From NCBI RefSeq assembly GCF_038502225.1, contig NC_091300.1:47890202-47954201 (forward strand): a stretch of DNA of 64,000 nucleotides. The letters are read 5' to 3'. The position numbers and the translations under genes are program-made. Below are positions 19,180 through 29,454 of the stretch, piece after piece. The first letter of the stretch is position 1. The number at the start of each line of letters is the position of its first letter. Source of the stretch: Cherax quadricarinatus (lineage: Eukaryota; Arthropoda; Malacostraca; Decapoda; Parastacidae). A model generated the notes under the pieces. That model had not been told where the DNA came from, did not search any database, and saw only the letters and a list, made by a program, of their open reading frames with translations.

Positions 19180-19705
19180 GAAGATTGAGACACTTATGCA
19201 GCATATGGGAAACTTTATTCAGGAAACGTTTCGCCACACAGTGGCTTCATCAGTCTAATACAAAGAGGAAGGCGTAAGGAGAGGAGGAGTATGAGGTAAT
19301 CAGTCCCTCAACCTGGAGTCGATGTGTTCAGTCCATCAATCACTGCAGCATCATGGGATCTTGTTACAAAGAATTCTTCAACACTTGTTCAACCTTTGGA
19401 CGAAGACCTACTTCGACTAGTGGATGGTACCACTATGACCCCGCCTCCGCCTGCTTCACCTCACCTCACTACAGTATATAAGCCACGTCTACGGCCCTAT
19501 GCTGTACATTCTACAAGATTGATGGACTGAACACATCGACTCCAGGTTGAGGGACTGATTACCTCATACTCCTCCTCTCCTTACGCCTTCCTCTTTGTAT
19601 TGGACTGATGAAGCCACTGTGTGGCGAAACGTTTCCTGAATAAAGTTTCCCATATGCTGCATAAGTGTCTCAATCTTCAACTTGTCGGTTTTTCAATCCA
19701 TTCAT
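19180..19705 (+). mobile_element. Hairpin (foldback) element with 13-bp target duplication
   Basis: Arms 19178-19345 and about 19515-19680 are near-perfect inverted repeats. They hold the family core GAAACGTTTCGCC next to CACAGTGGCTTCATCAGTC. The loop is about 170 bp and contains a TATATAAG motif. After the right arm comes a one-sided tail, CTTGTCGGTTTTTCAATCC. The 13-bp repeat CACAGATACAGTT lies on both sides (19167-19179 and 19706-19718). The hairpin, one-sided tail and long duplication recur in the copies at 47720 and 49956. Mechanism unknown. Confidence 0.8.
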
Positions 19706-20890
19706 CACAGATACAGTTACATAGATTATCACACATAGCAGCACATGTGTAGAGAACCTGGTATAACCCAATAAAGTCAGACAAAGTTGGAAACTGATCA
19801 GAAGAGGCATTATTTAGTTATTATGTGGAAAACAATTTGCTTCCTAAAATTGGCAAATTGAAAAATACACAACTCAAACTGAGTCACAATATGTGTTTTA
19901 ATAAAGTTCACCAATGTTAAACATTGAAGCCGATAGGAAAAGACATTCTCTAGTAACTTATGTGATTCCAACAATTCCAGTTTTCTATAAAATTTCAAGT
20001 TTGCACTAACTCGTAATAAACTTATGTGGCATCATAGTTCTTATAGAATGCATCGTTAATAATGTTTTGAAGGCAATGAGAAGTTAGTTATTGAATAAAT
20101 AAAAGGATATTACTATTTACTCAATGAAATTGGCAAATTAGAACTTACACTTGTACTCAGGACACCACATCAATGGTGTAAATTAGAAGCCGATCAGATC
20201 GGTTATTCTCCTGTTATGTCAAGGATTCTAACGATTTCTCGATTTTTAACTAGTTAATTTCACCAACAAATTTCCCTTCATGGAAACGAAACTTAATGGT
20301 TACTATTCTGATACTATGATGCGTCAGACATTATATGTTAAAGTCGTTCAAAAGAGGTAAACTGAAAATTATTCAAAGTGGTTTAAGAGGAATAAAAATT
20401 TCACACTATTGTACACATAAAAGGGTCAGATCGGTATTTACACATTTTAATTTCAATCTCCACTGTCGTCGTTTTTTTTTTAAACCGTTATTTTGAACGT
20501 TTAAATCTACACATCAATAAGAGCTCTGGAAGTTATCCGAGCCAATGCAGGATGCGGAAATGGATTGAACATCTTTGGTCACTGGGCTCATGAACATGAT
20601 AACTGTTCCAAGAATTTAAGTCCTCGTTACCAGCCACAAATATTGAAAATGTGAAACCATATTGAATGATGTAATCAGTGAAATAAAATCGGGAAGATGG
20701 AGGAAGAAAAAAAAAAAAAAAAAATTAGGCAGCCTTTTAAAGGTCCCTCTGCGGAGATAAAAAAAAGTCAAAATTTTTATTTCTTTTTGTAGTATACAAA
20801 CTGTAGATGACATGTAATAAAGTAGTGTTAAGCACAAAGACAACCACTAGCATGCGTGAGAATTTCGGGTTCATAATAGCTACATATTCT

Positions 20891-21085
20891 CCATGGGGAA
20901 GTGGAACAGAATTCTTCCTCCGTAAGCCATGCGTGTCGTAAGAGGCGACTAAAATGCCGGGAGGAAGGGGCTAGTAACCCCTTCTCCTGTATATATTACT
21001 AAATGTAAAAGGAGAAACTTTCGTTTTTCCTTTTGGGCCACCCCACCTCGGTGGGATACGGCCGGTGTATTGAAAGAAAGAAAGA
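20891..21085 (+). mobile_element. Second, 5'-shortened copy of the LINE-tailed short repeat
   Basis: Matches 18650-18830 almost base for base from CTCCATGGGGAAGTGGAACA to GGGATACGGCCGGTGTATTG, then ends in (GAAA)n. 5' shortening with a conserved 3' end is the mark of retroposition. Confidence 0.8.
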
Positions 21086-21558
21086 ATAGCTACATATCTT
21101 ACGGTCGCTTCGCAATGCGAAACAAGTATCTCCGTATTCCATAACTTTAGTCCCTTGTAGCTCAATACATAAGACTGGAATAGTGTAGTGTGTGTCATAA
21201 GTCGATGATGCAGTTAAATATTAACTACGGAAATATGAAGGAAATCTAAGAGGCATTCACAACTCATGTGGAATCTTAATTTTTTTTCAATAAAAAGGAT
21301 AAAAAAGGACATACAGAGCCCAAATATAATCAGAAGTGACACTCAGAAATTATAGCAGGAAAAGTAATATTTAATTTTTCTCATTTCTTCAAAAATAAAA
21401 GGAAATTGGGATCCACACGGGTTAAAATCAATCAAAACTTTAATATGAGCAAGATTTGTCAGTTTTTAAAAAAGTAAGTAAAGTATATATGTTAGTTTAA
21501 TGTAAGCTTAGTGTACATAACATACAAATTAATTTAAACAATGGTTTTGAGAGCAAAT

Positions 21559-21680
<122 letters not shown>

Positions 21681-21813
21681 TTAATAACATTAATAATAAT
21701 AATAATATCCTTATTTCTACAAGTAAACATACATGGCATACAGTCCTAGTTGATATCAATGACATACTAGTATATATATATATATTTTTTTTTATGTACG
21801 CATGGTATATAAT

Positions 21814-22080
21814 ACCGACAAGATGAGAGTAAGACACATGTGCAACATCTGGGTATCTTTATTGTAGACGTTTCGCCATCCAGTGGCTTTATCAATACAA
21901 ATTCTAGAACATAACTTGAAGACAGTAGAACTATGTACAGAAGATGAGGTAATCAGTCCCTCAACCTAGGAGTAGGTGCGAAGAGCACCATAGTCGTGGA
22001 GATTCTGAATCTCCACGACTATGGTGCTGTTCGCACCTACTCCTAGGTTGAGGGACTGATTACCTCATCTTCTGTACATT
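21814..22080 (-). mobile_element. Hairpin-family element, truncated
   Basis: Carries ACCGACAAG and GACACATGTGCAACATCTGG, the core GACGTTTCGCCATCCAGTGG, and a compact near-perfect hairpin at about 21938-22080 with CCTAGGAGTAGGTGCGAA in one arm, its complement in the other, and almost no loop. The distal end is lost at a poly-T at 22080. The tail motif lies on the left, so the element reads on the minus strand. Confidence 0.7.
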
Positions 22081-22089
22081 TTTTTTTTT

Positions 22090-22400
22090 TATTCGCCGGT
22101 ACTCTCCCGGCCCGGGTCTTTTCCAAGAGTGGTGACCCGGCCTTGGCTCCCTGTCTGGGGAGTGTCTCGAGACCTAAGTCTCCTAGAAAGGCACTTGTTA
22201 TGTAGAGCATTTTGGGCAAATTAGGTCAGTTTTGTCCCAGGATGCGACCCACACCAGTCGACTAACACCCAGGTACCCATTTTACTGATGGGTGAAGATG
22301 GACAACAGGTGTAAAAAAACACGTCCAGTATTTCAACCCTTGCCGGGAATCAAACCCGGACCCCTCACCGTGTGGAGTGAGAGCTCTGCCCACCAAATAG
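22090..22400 (-). mobile_element. tRNA-derived SINE on the minus strand
   Basis: Box B appears as GGAATCAAACC (22345-22355) on this strand. The body has CCCACACCAGTCGACTAACA and CCAGGTACCCATTTTACTG, the reverse of the family phrases. Its distal module (22090-22180) matches the end of the repeat at 13936-14300. Confidence 0.75.
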
Positions 22401-22579
22401 ATTTATCCTAAGATAATAAAAATGAAGTCAAATACTCATTTATTTCTAATCAAATGAAATATTCCCCATTTATTTCATAGAAACTAATATGATTAACAAA
22501 ATTGGAACATGGTAACTAACACACCCTACTGCTCTCCCCCCCTTCCTTTCCCTCTCTCCTCTCTCTTTCTTATATGCAT

Positions 22580-22580
<1 letters not shown>

Positions 22581-22638
<58 letters not shown>
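22581..22638. repeat. (CA)n microsatellite before a LINE-A fragment
   Basis: Pure CA run that ends directly at LINE-A sequence (GTATAGGCTAGG), the same arrangement as at 26677 and 31917. Confidence 0.95.
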
Positions 22639-22639
<1 letters not shown>

Positions 22640-22642
<3 letters not shown>

Positions 22643-22927
22643 AGGCTAGGTGGACAAAGACTACAGACCTCACTCAGGGAGAAAGACCTTGGGGTGACCA
22701 TAACACCGAGCACATCACCGGAGGCACACATCAACCAAATAACTGCTGCAGCATACGGATGCAGCACCAGTCTGGAACCCACACCTGGTCAAGCACGTCA
22801 AGAAGTTAGAGAAAGTACAAAGGTTTGCAACAAGGCTAGTCCCAGAGCTCAAGGGAATGTCGTACGAGGAAAGGTTAAGGGAAATCGGACTGACGACACT
22901 GGAGGACAGAAGGGTCAGGGGAGACAG
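22640..22927 (+). pseudogene. LINE-A ORF2 C-terminal fragment
   Basis: Encodes YRLGGQRLQTSLREKDLGV and EAHINQITAAAYG, matching the region after the RT palm in the LINE-A copies, then an internal deletion joins it to the VKKLEKVQRFATRLVPEL region in other frames. It ends where ORF1-like sequence of the next copy begins. Confidence 0.8.
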
Positions 22928-22939
22928 TAGGAAGCAATG

Positions 22940-23440
22940 AGTCAATGGCAGGAACTAATTCGTATCAGAGGATGCTCAGGAAAATACAGTGGGAGGACGA
23001 AAGGGAGAGGGTAGTTTTTGTCTATGGGCTCCAAAAATTAGATGGGGAAACTTACGAGGCAAGGAAACAGGTGGAAAAATAAGATTGAAAGCATCATGAA
23101 AGCAATAGGAGAGGACGACATGACCCAGCTAACAAATTTTCGGAGAATTGGGTGGTTTGCGAGAGTAAAAAAGCGTCCAGTCAAAGTGATTTTCAAGGTA
23201 GAGTCAGCTCGAAACCGGATCCTGCAGGAGAAAGCACGCCTATGGGACAATCAGGAGTTCCAGCGTATGTATCTCGACCGAGACAGAACACAAGTAGAAA
23301 GGATGATACTGAAAGAGAGGGTGCAATGCCGCAAGGAGGAATGGGAGGCAAGGAAGGTGGGGAGCAGGAGAAATGAGGCCCAGGTGGAAGAACAAACACA
23401 ACCCCCTCCAGTACCACCCACAGAAGGAACACAACCATAA
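22940..23440 (+). CDS. LINE-A ORF1 (partial)
   Basis: The continuous frame at 23042-23440 reads KIESIMKAIGEDDMTQLTNF, WFARVKKRPVKVIFKVESAR, NRILQEKARLW, then an acidic/basic helix and a Pro-rich end. Upstream, in a shifted frame, comes RERVVFVYGLQKLDGETYEA. The order resembles LINE ORF1 proteins that bind nucleic acid and chaperone the element RNA: an RRM-like strand pattern, then R-P-x-K-V, then R..IL..A. The N-terminus is missing. The assignment is by pattern and position upstream of ORF2. Confidence 0.6.
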
Positions 23441-23800
23441 CAATTCCCAAGCAATCAAACAACCTAACCCAAAACCCACTCACTGTACCCTCTGCTCCAT
23501 CCCCCTCAGGACAAACCCCACCCCCACAGAAACCCACAGTAACCCACATCTCCCTCTGCAAAAACACCACCCCCACAGTAACCCACAGTAACCCACATAT
23601 TCCTCTCAGCTCAAACCCCACCCCCACAGAAACCCACAGTCACCCACACAATGTACCCTCTCCCCCCATCCCCCTCACCACAAACCCCACCCTCACAGTA
23701 ACCCACAGCAACCCACACAGTGTACCCTCTATCAGCAAGCCCCTATAGGCCCCCTGCCAGGGCACCTGCTCCCCCAAACCCACCATTCTCCCCAGACCAC
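23440..23800 (+). repeat. Proline-rich tandem repeat between LINE-A ORF1 and ORF2
   Basis: About four units of 50-65 bp, each with CCCCACCCCCACAGAAACCC or a close variant and then AGTAACCCACA. They would encode Pro/Thr/His-rich linker sequence. The block at 30000-30160 in the next LINE-A fragment is a shorter, less regular version, so the number of units varies between copies. Confidence 0.65.
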
Positions 23801-23804
23801 AGTT

Positions 23805-24947
23805 ATAGAAAAGAAGTTGAAGGTTTGGTACACGAACGCGGATGGAATAACGAATAAATGTGAGGAGTGGCATGAAAGAATCAAGGAGATGTCCCCAGAC
23901 ATCATAGCAGTCACAGAAACAAAACTCACTGGGACAATAACAGATGCAATCTTCCCACCCGGATATCAGATCCTGAGGAAGGATAGAAGGAGCAGAGGGG
24001 GAGGAGGGGTTGCACTGCTAATTAAAAACCGGTGGGGTTATCAAGAAATGGAAGGTATGGACGAGATTGGAGAAAGGGATTACATAGTAGGTATAGTTCA
24101 GTCTGGGGAACATAAGGTAGTCATTGCAGTGATGTATAACTCATCACAGAACTGCAGGTCAAAAGAGGAATATGATGAGTGTAACAGAGCAATGATGGAC
24201 ACTCTAGATGAGGTGGCAAGAATGGCTCACTCGAGTAGAGCGAAGTTAGTGGTTATGGGCGACCTAAACCACAGGGAGATTGACTGGGAAAACCTGCAGC
24301 CACATGAGGGTCCCGAAACATGGAGAGCCAAGATGATGGATGTGGTATTGGCAAACCTCATGCACCAACATGTTAGGGACACTATCAGAGAGAGAGGGGA
24401 GGATGAACCAGCAAGACTGGACCTTGTGTTCACCCTGAGTAGCTCAGACATTGAGGACATCACATATGAAAGGTCCCTTGGAACTAGTGACCATGTGGTT
24501 CTGAGCTTTGAATGCAACGTGGAGCTACAAGTGGAGAGGGCTACAGGAGTAGAAAGGGAAAAGCCAAACTATAAAAGGAGGGACTACACAGGTATGAGGA
24601 CCTTCCTGCAGGAGGTTCAGTGGGAACGAGAGTTGGTAGGAAAGTCAGTAAACGATATAATGGACTACGTAACAACAAAATGCAAGGAAGCAGAGGAAAG
24701 CTTTGTTCCCAAGGGTAACAGAAATAATGGGAAGAACAGAACGAGCTCTTGGTTTACCCAAAGGTGTAGGGAGGCAAAATCTAAGTGCTCTAGAGAATGG
24801 AAAAAGTACAGAAGGCAAAGGACTCAGGAAAATAAAGAGATTAGTCGACGAGCCAGAAACGAGTATGCACAAATAAGGAGGGAGGCCCAGCGACAGTATG
24901 AAAACGACATAGCATCAAGAGAAAGACAACAGTCAAGGACCAGGTAA
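23805..24947 (+). CDS. LINE-A copy 2 ORF2: endonuclease domain
   Basis: Codes for an apurinic-type endonuclease that nicks the target: KVWYTNADGITNKCEEW (the N of the first motif), AVTETKLTG, ILRKDRRSRGGGGVAL, VVMGDLNHREIDW (catalytic G-D-x-N) and ERSLGTSDHVVLSF (catalytic S-D-H). A basic helical linker follows. There is no good ATG; the frame is open upstream through VIEKKLKV, so the true start is unclear. It ends early because about 47 bases are missing at 24916, where the intact copy 3 continues into RT. Multiple LINE-A copies keep these residues. Confidence 0.8.
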   Translation: MEKKLKVWYTNADGITNKCEEWHERIKEMSPDIIAVTETKLTGTITDAIFPPGYQILRKDRRSRGGGGVALLIKNRWGYQEMEGMDEIGERDYIVGIVQSGEHKVVIAVMYNSSQNCRSKEEYDECNRAMMDTLDEVARMAHSSRAKLVVMGDLNHREIDWENLQPHEGPETWRAKMMDVVLANLMHQHVRDTIRERGEDEPARLDLVFTLSSSDIEDITYERSLGTSDHVVLSFECNVELQVERATGVEREKPNYKRRDYTGMRTFLQEVQWERELVGKSVNDIMDYVTTKCKEAEESFVPKGNRNNGKNRTSSWFTQRCREAKSKCSREWKKYRRQRTQENKEISRRARNEYAQIRREAQRQYENDIASRERQQSRTR

Positions 24948-25206
24948 TCAGGCTGAGGAAAGAAGGTGGGGAGCTCACAAGAAATGACCAAGAAGTATGT
25001 GAGGAGCTCAACATGAGATTTCAGGAAGTATTTACAGTGGAGGCTGAAGGGACACTGGGAAGACAAAACAGTGGGGTACACCAACAAGGGATATACCAAC
25101 AAGTGTTGGATGAATTACACACAACTGAGGAGGAGGTGAAGAAGCTCCTAAGTGACCTTGATACCTCAAAGGCGGTGGGACCAGAGAGGGAGCAGAGACA
25201 CTGTGT

Positions 25207-26616
25207 GTGCCACTAACCAAAATCTTCAACACTTCCCTTGAAACTAGGCAACTACCTGAAGTATGGAAGAAAGCAAATGTAGTCCCCATCTTTAAGAAAG
25301 GAGACAGAAATGAAGCACTAAACTATAGACCAGTGTCACTGACGTGTATAGTATGCAAAGTCATGGAGAAGATTATCAGGAGGAGAGTGGTGGAGCACCT
25401 GGAGTGGAACAAGGTTATAAACGACAGCCAGCACGGATTCATGGAAGGCAAATCCTGTGTCACAAACCTACTAGTGCTTTATGACAAGGTAACTGAAGTA
25501 AGAAATGAGAGGGAGGGGTGGGTTGATTGCATTTTCTTGGACTGCAAGAAGGCCTTCGACACAGTTCCTCACAAGAGATTAGTACAGAAGCTAGAGGATC
25601 AGGCACATATAACAGGAAGGGCACTGCAATGGATCAGAGAATACCTAACAGGGAGGCAACAGCGAGTCATGGTCCGTGATGAGGTATCACAGTGGGCGCC
25701 TGTGACGAGCGGGGTCCCACAGGGGTCAGTCCTGGGACCAGTGCTATTCTTGGTATATGTGAACGACATGACGGAAGGGATAGACTCAGAAGTGTCCCTG
25801 TTTGCAGATGATGTGAAGTTAATGAGGAGAATTAAATCAGATGCGGACCAGACAGGTCTACAAAGAGACCTGGACAGGCTGGATGCGTGGTCCAGCAACT
25901 GGCTCCTAGAATTTAACCCCGCCAAATGCAAAGTCATGAAGATCGGAGAAGGGCAAAGAAGACCGCAGACAGAGTATAGGCTAGGAGGCCAAAGACTGCA
26001 AACCTCACTCAAGGAGAAAGATCTAGGACTGAGGATAATACCGAGTACATCGCCAGAAGCACACATTAACCAGATAACTGCTGCGGCATATGGGCGCCTG
26101 GCAAACCTGAGAATAGCGTTCCGGTACCTCAGTAAGGAATCGTTCAAGACTTTATACACTGTGTACGTCAGGCCCATACTGGAGTACGCAGCACCAGTTT
26201 GGAACCCACACCTGGTCAAACACGTCAAGAAATTAGAGAAAGTGCAAAGGTTTGCAACAAGGCTAGTTCCAGAGCTAAGGGGAATGTCCTATGAAGAAAG
26301 GTTAAGGGAAATCGGTCTGACGACACTGGAGGACAGGAGGGTCAGGGGAGACATGATAACGACATACAAAATACTGCGTGGAATAGACAAGGTGGACAGA
26401 GACAGGATGTTCCAGAGACAGGCCACAGAAACAAGGGGTCACAATTGGAAGCTGAAGACTCAGATGAGTCAAAGGGATGTTAGGAAGCATTTCTTCAGTC
26501 ATAGAGTTGTTAGGAAGTGGAATAGTCTGGCAAGTGATGTAGTGGAGGCAGGAACCATACATAGTTTTAAGATGAGGTATGATAAGGCTCATGGAGCAGG
26601 GAGAGAGAGGACCTAG
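25207..26616 (+). CDS. LINE-A copy 2 ORF2: RT domain
   Basis: The frame covers FNTSLETRQLPEVWKKANVV, PIFKKGDRNEALNYRPVSLT, HGFMEGKSCVTNLL, motif A FLDCKKAFDTVPH, GVPQGSVLGPVLF, catalytic FADDVKLMRR, GHNWKLKTQ and WNSLASDVVEAG near the end. It lies downstream of two deletions (about 24916 and 25180), the second of which removes the DNISPWVL region present in copy 3. The 469-codon open frame is the back half of a broken ORF2. The start used is internal. Confidence 0.82.
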   Translation: MPLTKIFNTSLETRQLPEVWKKANVVPIFKKGDRNEALNYRPVSLTCIVCKVMEKIIRRRVVEHLEWNKVINDSQHGFMEGKSCVTNLLVLYDKVTEVRNEREGWVDCIFLDCKKAFDTVPHKRLVQKLEDQAHITGRALQWIREYLTGRQQRVMVRDEVSQWAPVTSGVPQGSVLGPVLFLVYVNDMTEGIDSEVSLFADDVKLMRRIKSDADQTGLQRDLDRLDAWSSNWLLEFNPAKCKVMKIGEGQRRPQTEYRLGGQRLQTSLKEKDLGLRIIPSTSPEAHINQITAAAYGRLANLRIAFRYLSKESFKTLYTVYVRPILEYAAPVWNPHLVKHVKKLEKVQRFATRLVPELRGMSYEERLREIGLTTLEDRRVRGDMITTYKILRGIDKVDRDRMFQRQATETRGHNWKLKTQMSQRDVRKHFFSHRVVRKWNSLASDVVEAGTIHSFKMRYDKAHGAGRERT

Positions 26617-26671
26617 TAGCGCTCAGTGAAGAGGCCGGGCCAGGAGGATCGACCCCTGCTATCACAATTAG

Positions 26672-26674
26672 GTG

Positions 26675-26740
<66 letters not shown>

Positions 26741-29338
26741 GTAGGTACAATTCAGTCCGGAGAACATAAAGTAGTCATTGGAGTGATGTATAACCCACCA
26801 CAGAACTGCAGGAGGCCAAGAGAGGAGTACGAAGAAAACAACAGGGTGATGGTGGACACACTGGCTGAGGTGGCAAGAAGAGCTCACTCGAGCAGAGCAA
26901 AGTTACTGGTAATGGGCGATTTCAACCACAGGGAGATCGACTGGGAAAACCTGGAGCCACATGGGGGTCCCGAAACATGGAGAGCCAAGATGATGGATGT
27001 GGTACTTGAAAACCTCATGCATCAACATGTCAGGGACACAACCAGAGAGAGAGGGGAGGATGAGCCAGCAAGACTGGATCTTGTGTTCACCCTGAGCAGT
27101 TCAGACATTGAGGACATCACTTACGAGAGGCCCCTTGGAGCTAGCGATCATGTGGTTCTGAGTTTTGACTATATAGTAGAGTTACAAGTGGAGAAGGTAA
27201 CAGGAACTGAAGGGGACAGGCCAAACTATAAAAGGGGGGACTACACAGGTATGAGAAACTTCCTGCAGGAGGTTCAGTGGGACAGAGAAATGGTAGGAAA
27301 ATCAGTAAACGAGATGATGGAATATGTGGCAACAAAGTGCAAGGAGGCAGAGGAAAGTTTTGTTCCCAAGGGAAACAGAAATAATAGGAAGACCAAAACG
27401 AGTCCTTGGTTTACCCGAAGGTGTAGGGAGGCAAAAACTAAGTGCAACAGAGAATGGAAAAGGTACAGGAGGCATAGGACCCAGGAAAACAAGGAGATTA
27501 GTAGAAGAGCCAGAAACGAGTATGCACAGATAAGGAGGGAGGCCCAGCGACAGTATGAAAACGACATAGCATCGAAAGTCAAATCTGACCCGAAACTGCT
27601 GTATAGCCACATTAGGAGGAAGACAACAGTCAAGGACCAGGTGATAAGGCTGAGGAAAGAAGGTGGAGAACTCACAAGAAACGATCAAGAGGTATGTGAG
27701 GAGCTCAACACGAGATTTAAGGAAGTATTTACAGTAGAGACAGGAAGGACTCTGGGGGGACAGACCAGATGGGGACACCAGCAAGGAATACACCAACAAG
27801 TGTTGGACGACATACATACAGATGAGGAGGAGGTGAAGAAACTGCTAAGGGACATCGATACCTCAAAGGCAATGGGACCGGACAACATCTCCCCGTGGGT
27901 CCTTAGAGAGGGAGCAGATATGTTGTGCGTGCCACTTACCACAATCTTCAACACATCCCTGGAAACTGGGCAACTACCTGAGGTATGGAAGACGGCAAAT
28001 GTAGTTCCCATTTTTAAAAAAGGAGACAGAAAAGAGGCACTAAACTATAGACCTGTGTCATTGACGTGTATAGTATGCAAAATTATGGAGAAGATTATCA
28101 GGAGGAGAGTGGTGGAGCACCTGGAACGGAACAGGAGTATAAATGCCAACCAGCACGGATTCACGGAAGGCAAATCCTGTGTCACAAACCTTCTGGAGTT
28201 TTATGATAAAATAACAGAAGTAAGACAAGAGAGAGAGGGGTGGGTTGATTGCATCTTCTTGGACTGCAAGAAGGCCTTTGACACAGTTCCTCACAAGAGA
28301 TTAGTGCAGAAGCTAGAGCATCAGGCGCATATAACAGGAAGGGCACTGCAATGGATCAGAGAATACCTGACAGGGAGGCAACAACGAGTCATGGTACGTA
28401 ATGATGTATCACAGTGGGCACCTGTGACGAGCGGGGTCCCACAGGGGTCGGTCCTAGGACCAGTGCTATTTTTGGTATATGTGAACGACATGACGGAAGG
28501 GTTAGACTCAGAAGTGTCCCTGTTTGCAGATGATGTGAAGTTAATGAGGAGAATTAAATCTGATGAGGACCAGGCAGGACTTCAAAGAGACCTGGACAGA
28601 CTGGACACCTGGTCCAGCAAATGGCTTCTCGAATTTAATCCTGCCAAATGCAAAGTCATGAAGATAGGGGAAGGGCACAGAAGACCACAGACAGAGTATA
28701 GGCTAGGTGGCCAAAGACTGCAAACCTCACTCAAGGAGAAAGATCTTGGGGTGAGTATAACACCGAGCATGTCTCCGGAAGCACACATCAATCAGATAAC
28801 TGCTGCAGCATATGGGCGCCTGGCAAACCTGAGAACAGCATTCCGATACCTTAGTAAGGAATCATTCAAGACACTGTACACCGTGTATGTCAGGCCCATA
28901 CTGGAGTATGCAGCACCTGTTTGGAACCCGCACTTGATAAAGCACGTCAAGAAACTAGAGAAAGTACAAAGGTTTGCGACAAGGTTAGTTCCAGAGCTAA
29001 GGGGAATGTCCTATGAAGAAAGATTAAGGGAAATCGGCCTGACGACACTGGAGGACAGGAGGGTCAGGGGAGACATGATAACGACATATAAAATACTGCG
29101 TGGAATAGACAAGGTGGACAAAGACAGGATGTTCCAGGGAGGGGACACAGAAACAAGAGGCCACAATTGGAAGTTGAAGACACAAATGAGTCAGAGAGAT
29201 AGTAGGAAGTATTTCTTCAGTCATAGAGTTGTAAGGCAGTGGAATAGCCTAGAAAATGACGTAGTGGAGGCAGGAACCATACACAGTTTTAAGACGAGGT
29301 TTGATAAAGCTCATGGAGCGGGGAGAGAGAGGGCCTAG
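26672..29338 (+). CDS. LINE-A copy 3 ORF2 (endonuclease 3' part plus RT), uninterrupted
   Basis: Endonuclease remainder with GDFNHREIDW (D83) and GASDHVVLSFD (D159). RT with PIFKKGDRKEALNYRPVSLT, motif A FLDCKKAFDTVPH (D531), GVPQGSVLGPVLF, catalytic FADDVKL (D620, D621), then a thumb-like region with YVRPILEYAAPVWNP and a C-terminal WNSLENDVVEAGTIHSF. Frame length is 888 codons, about 865 of them from the LINE. The first about 22 codons are the (CA)n tract read as His-Thr, and the frame opens at a GTG, so no normal start exists. All RT residues are present but the endonuclease lacks its first motif, so it is not autonomous. Confidence 0.85.
26677..26738. repeat. (CA)n between two LINE-A copies
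   Basis: Begins in the AGGTGAGTACACAC tail of copy 2 and ends where copy 3 starts, at GTGTAGGTACAATTCAGTCC. It is open in frame with copy 3 as a His-Thr run. Confidence 0.95.
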
Positions 29339-29430
29339 TAGCAACCGGTGAAGAGGCGGGGCCAGGAGCTAGGACTCGACCCCTGCAACCACAAATAGGT
29401 GAGTACAAATAGGTGAGTACACACACACAC
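26739..29430 (+). mobile_element. LINE-A copy 3, 5'-truncated inside the endonuclease
   Basis: Starts at the middle of the endonuclease, equal to position 24097 of copy 2, and continues to a 3' UTR with CGGGGCCAGGAGCTAGGACT and two AGGTGAGTAC tail units followed by a short CA run. The coding frame has no break, unlike neighbouring copies, so it is comparatively young. Its 5' end abuts the (CA)n tail of copy 2. Confidence 0.85.
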
Positions 29431-29454
29431 ACACCAATATTAAATGAGGGGTCC

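Larger units (their letters stand above)
22928..26676 (+). mobile_element. LINE-A copy 2 (CR1-like), longest LINE-A copy in the window
   Basis: Contains part of ORF1, a Pro/Thr-rich repeated linker, endonuclease, RT and a 3' UTR ending in GGCCAGGAGGATCGACCCC and AGGTGAGTAC, directly followed by (CA)n. The two-ORF layout, FADDVKL catalytic box and short repeated 3' tail fit the CR1/L2-type group. The exact clade is not determined. ORF2 has two deletions, so this copy is inactive. Confidence 0.8.

Noticed and set aside
25599..26228. Long minus frames across LINE-A (also 27274-27817, 32172-32834, 61161-61823)
   Set aside because: They are antisense to RT or endonuclease coding sequence and hold no domain of their own.
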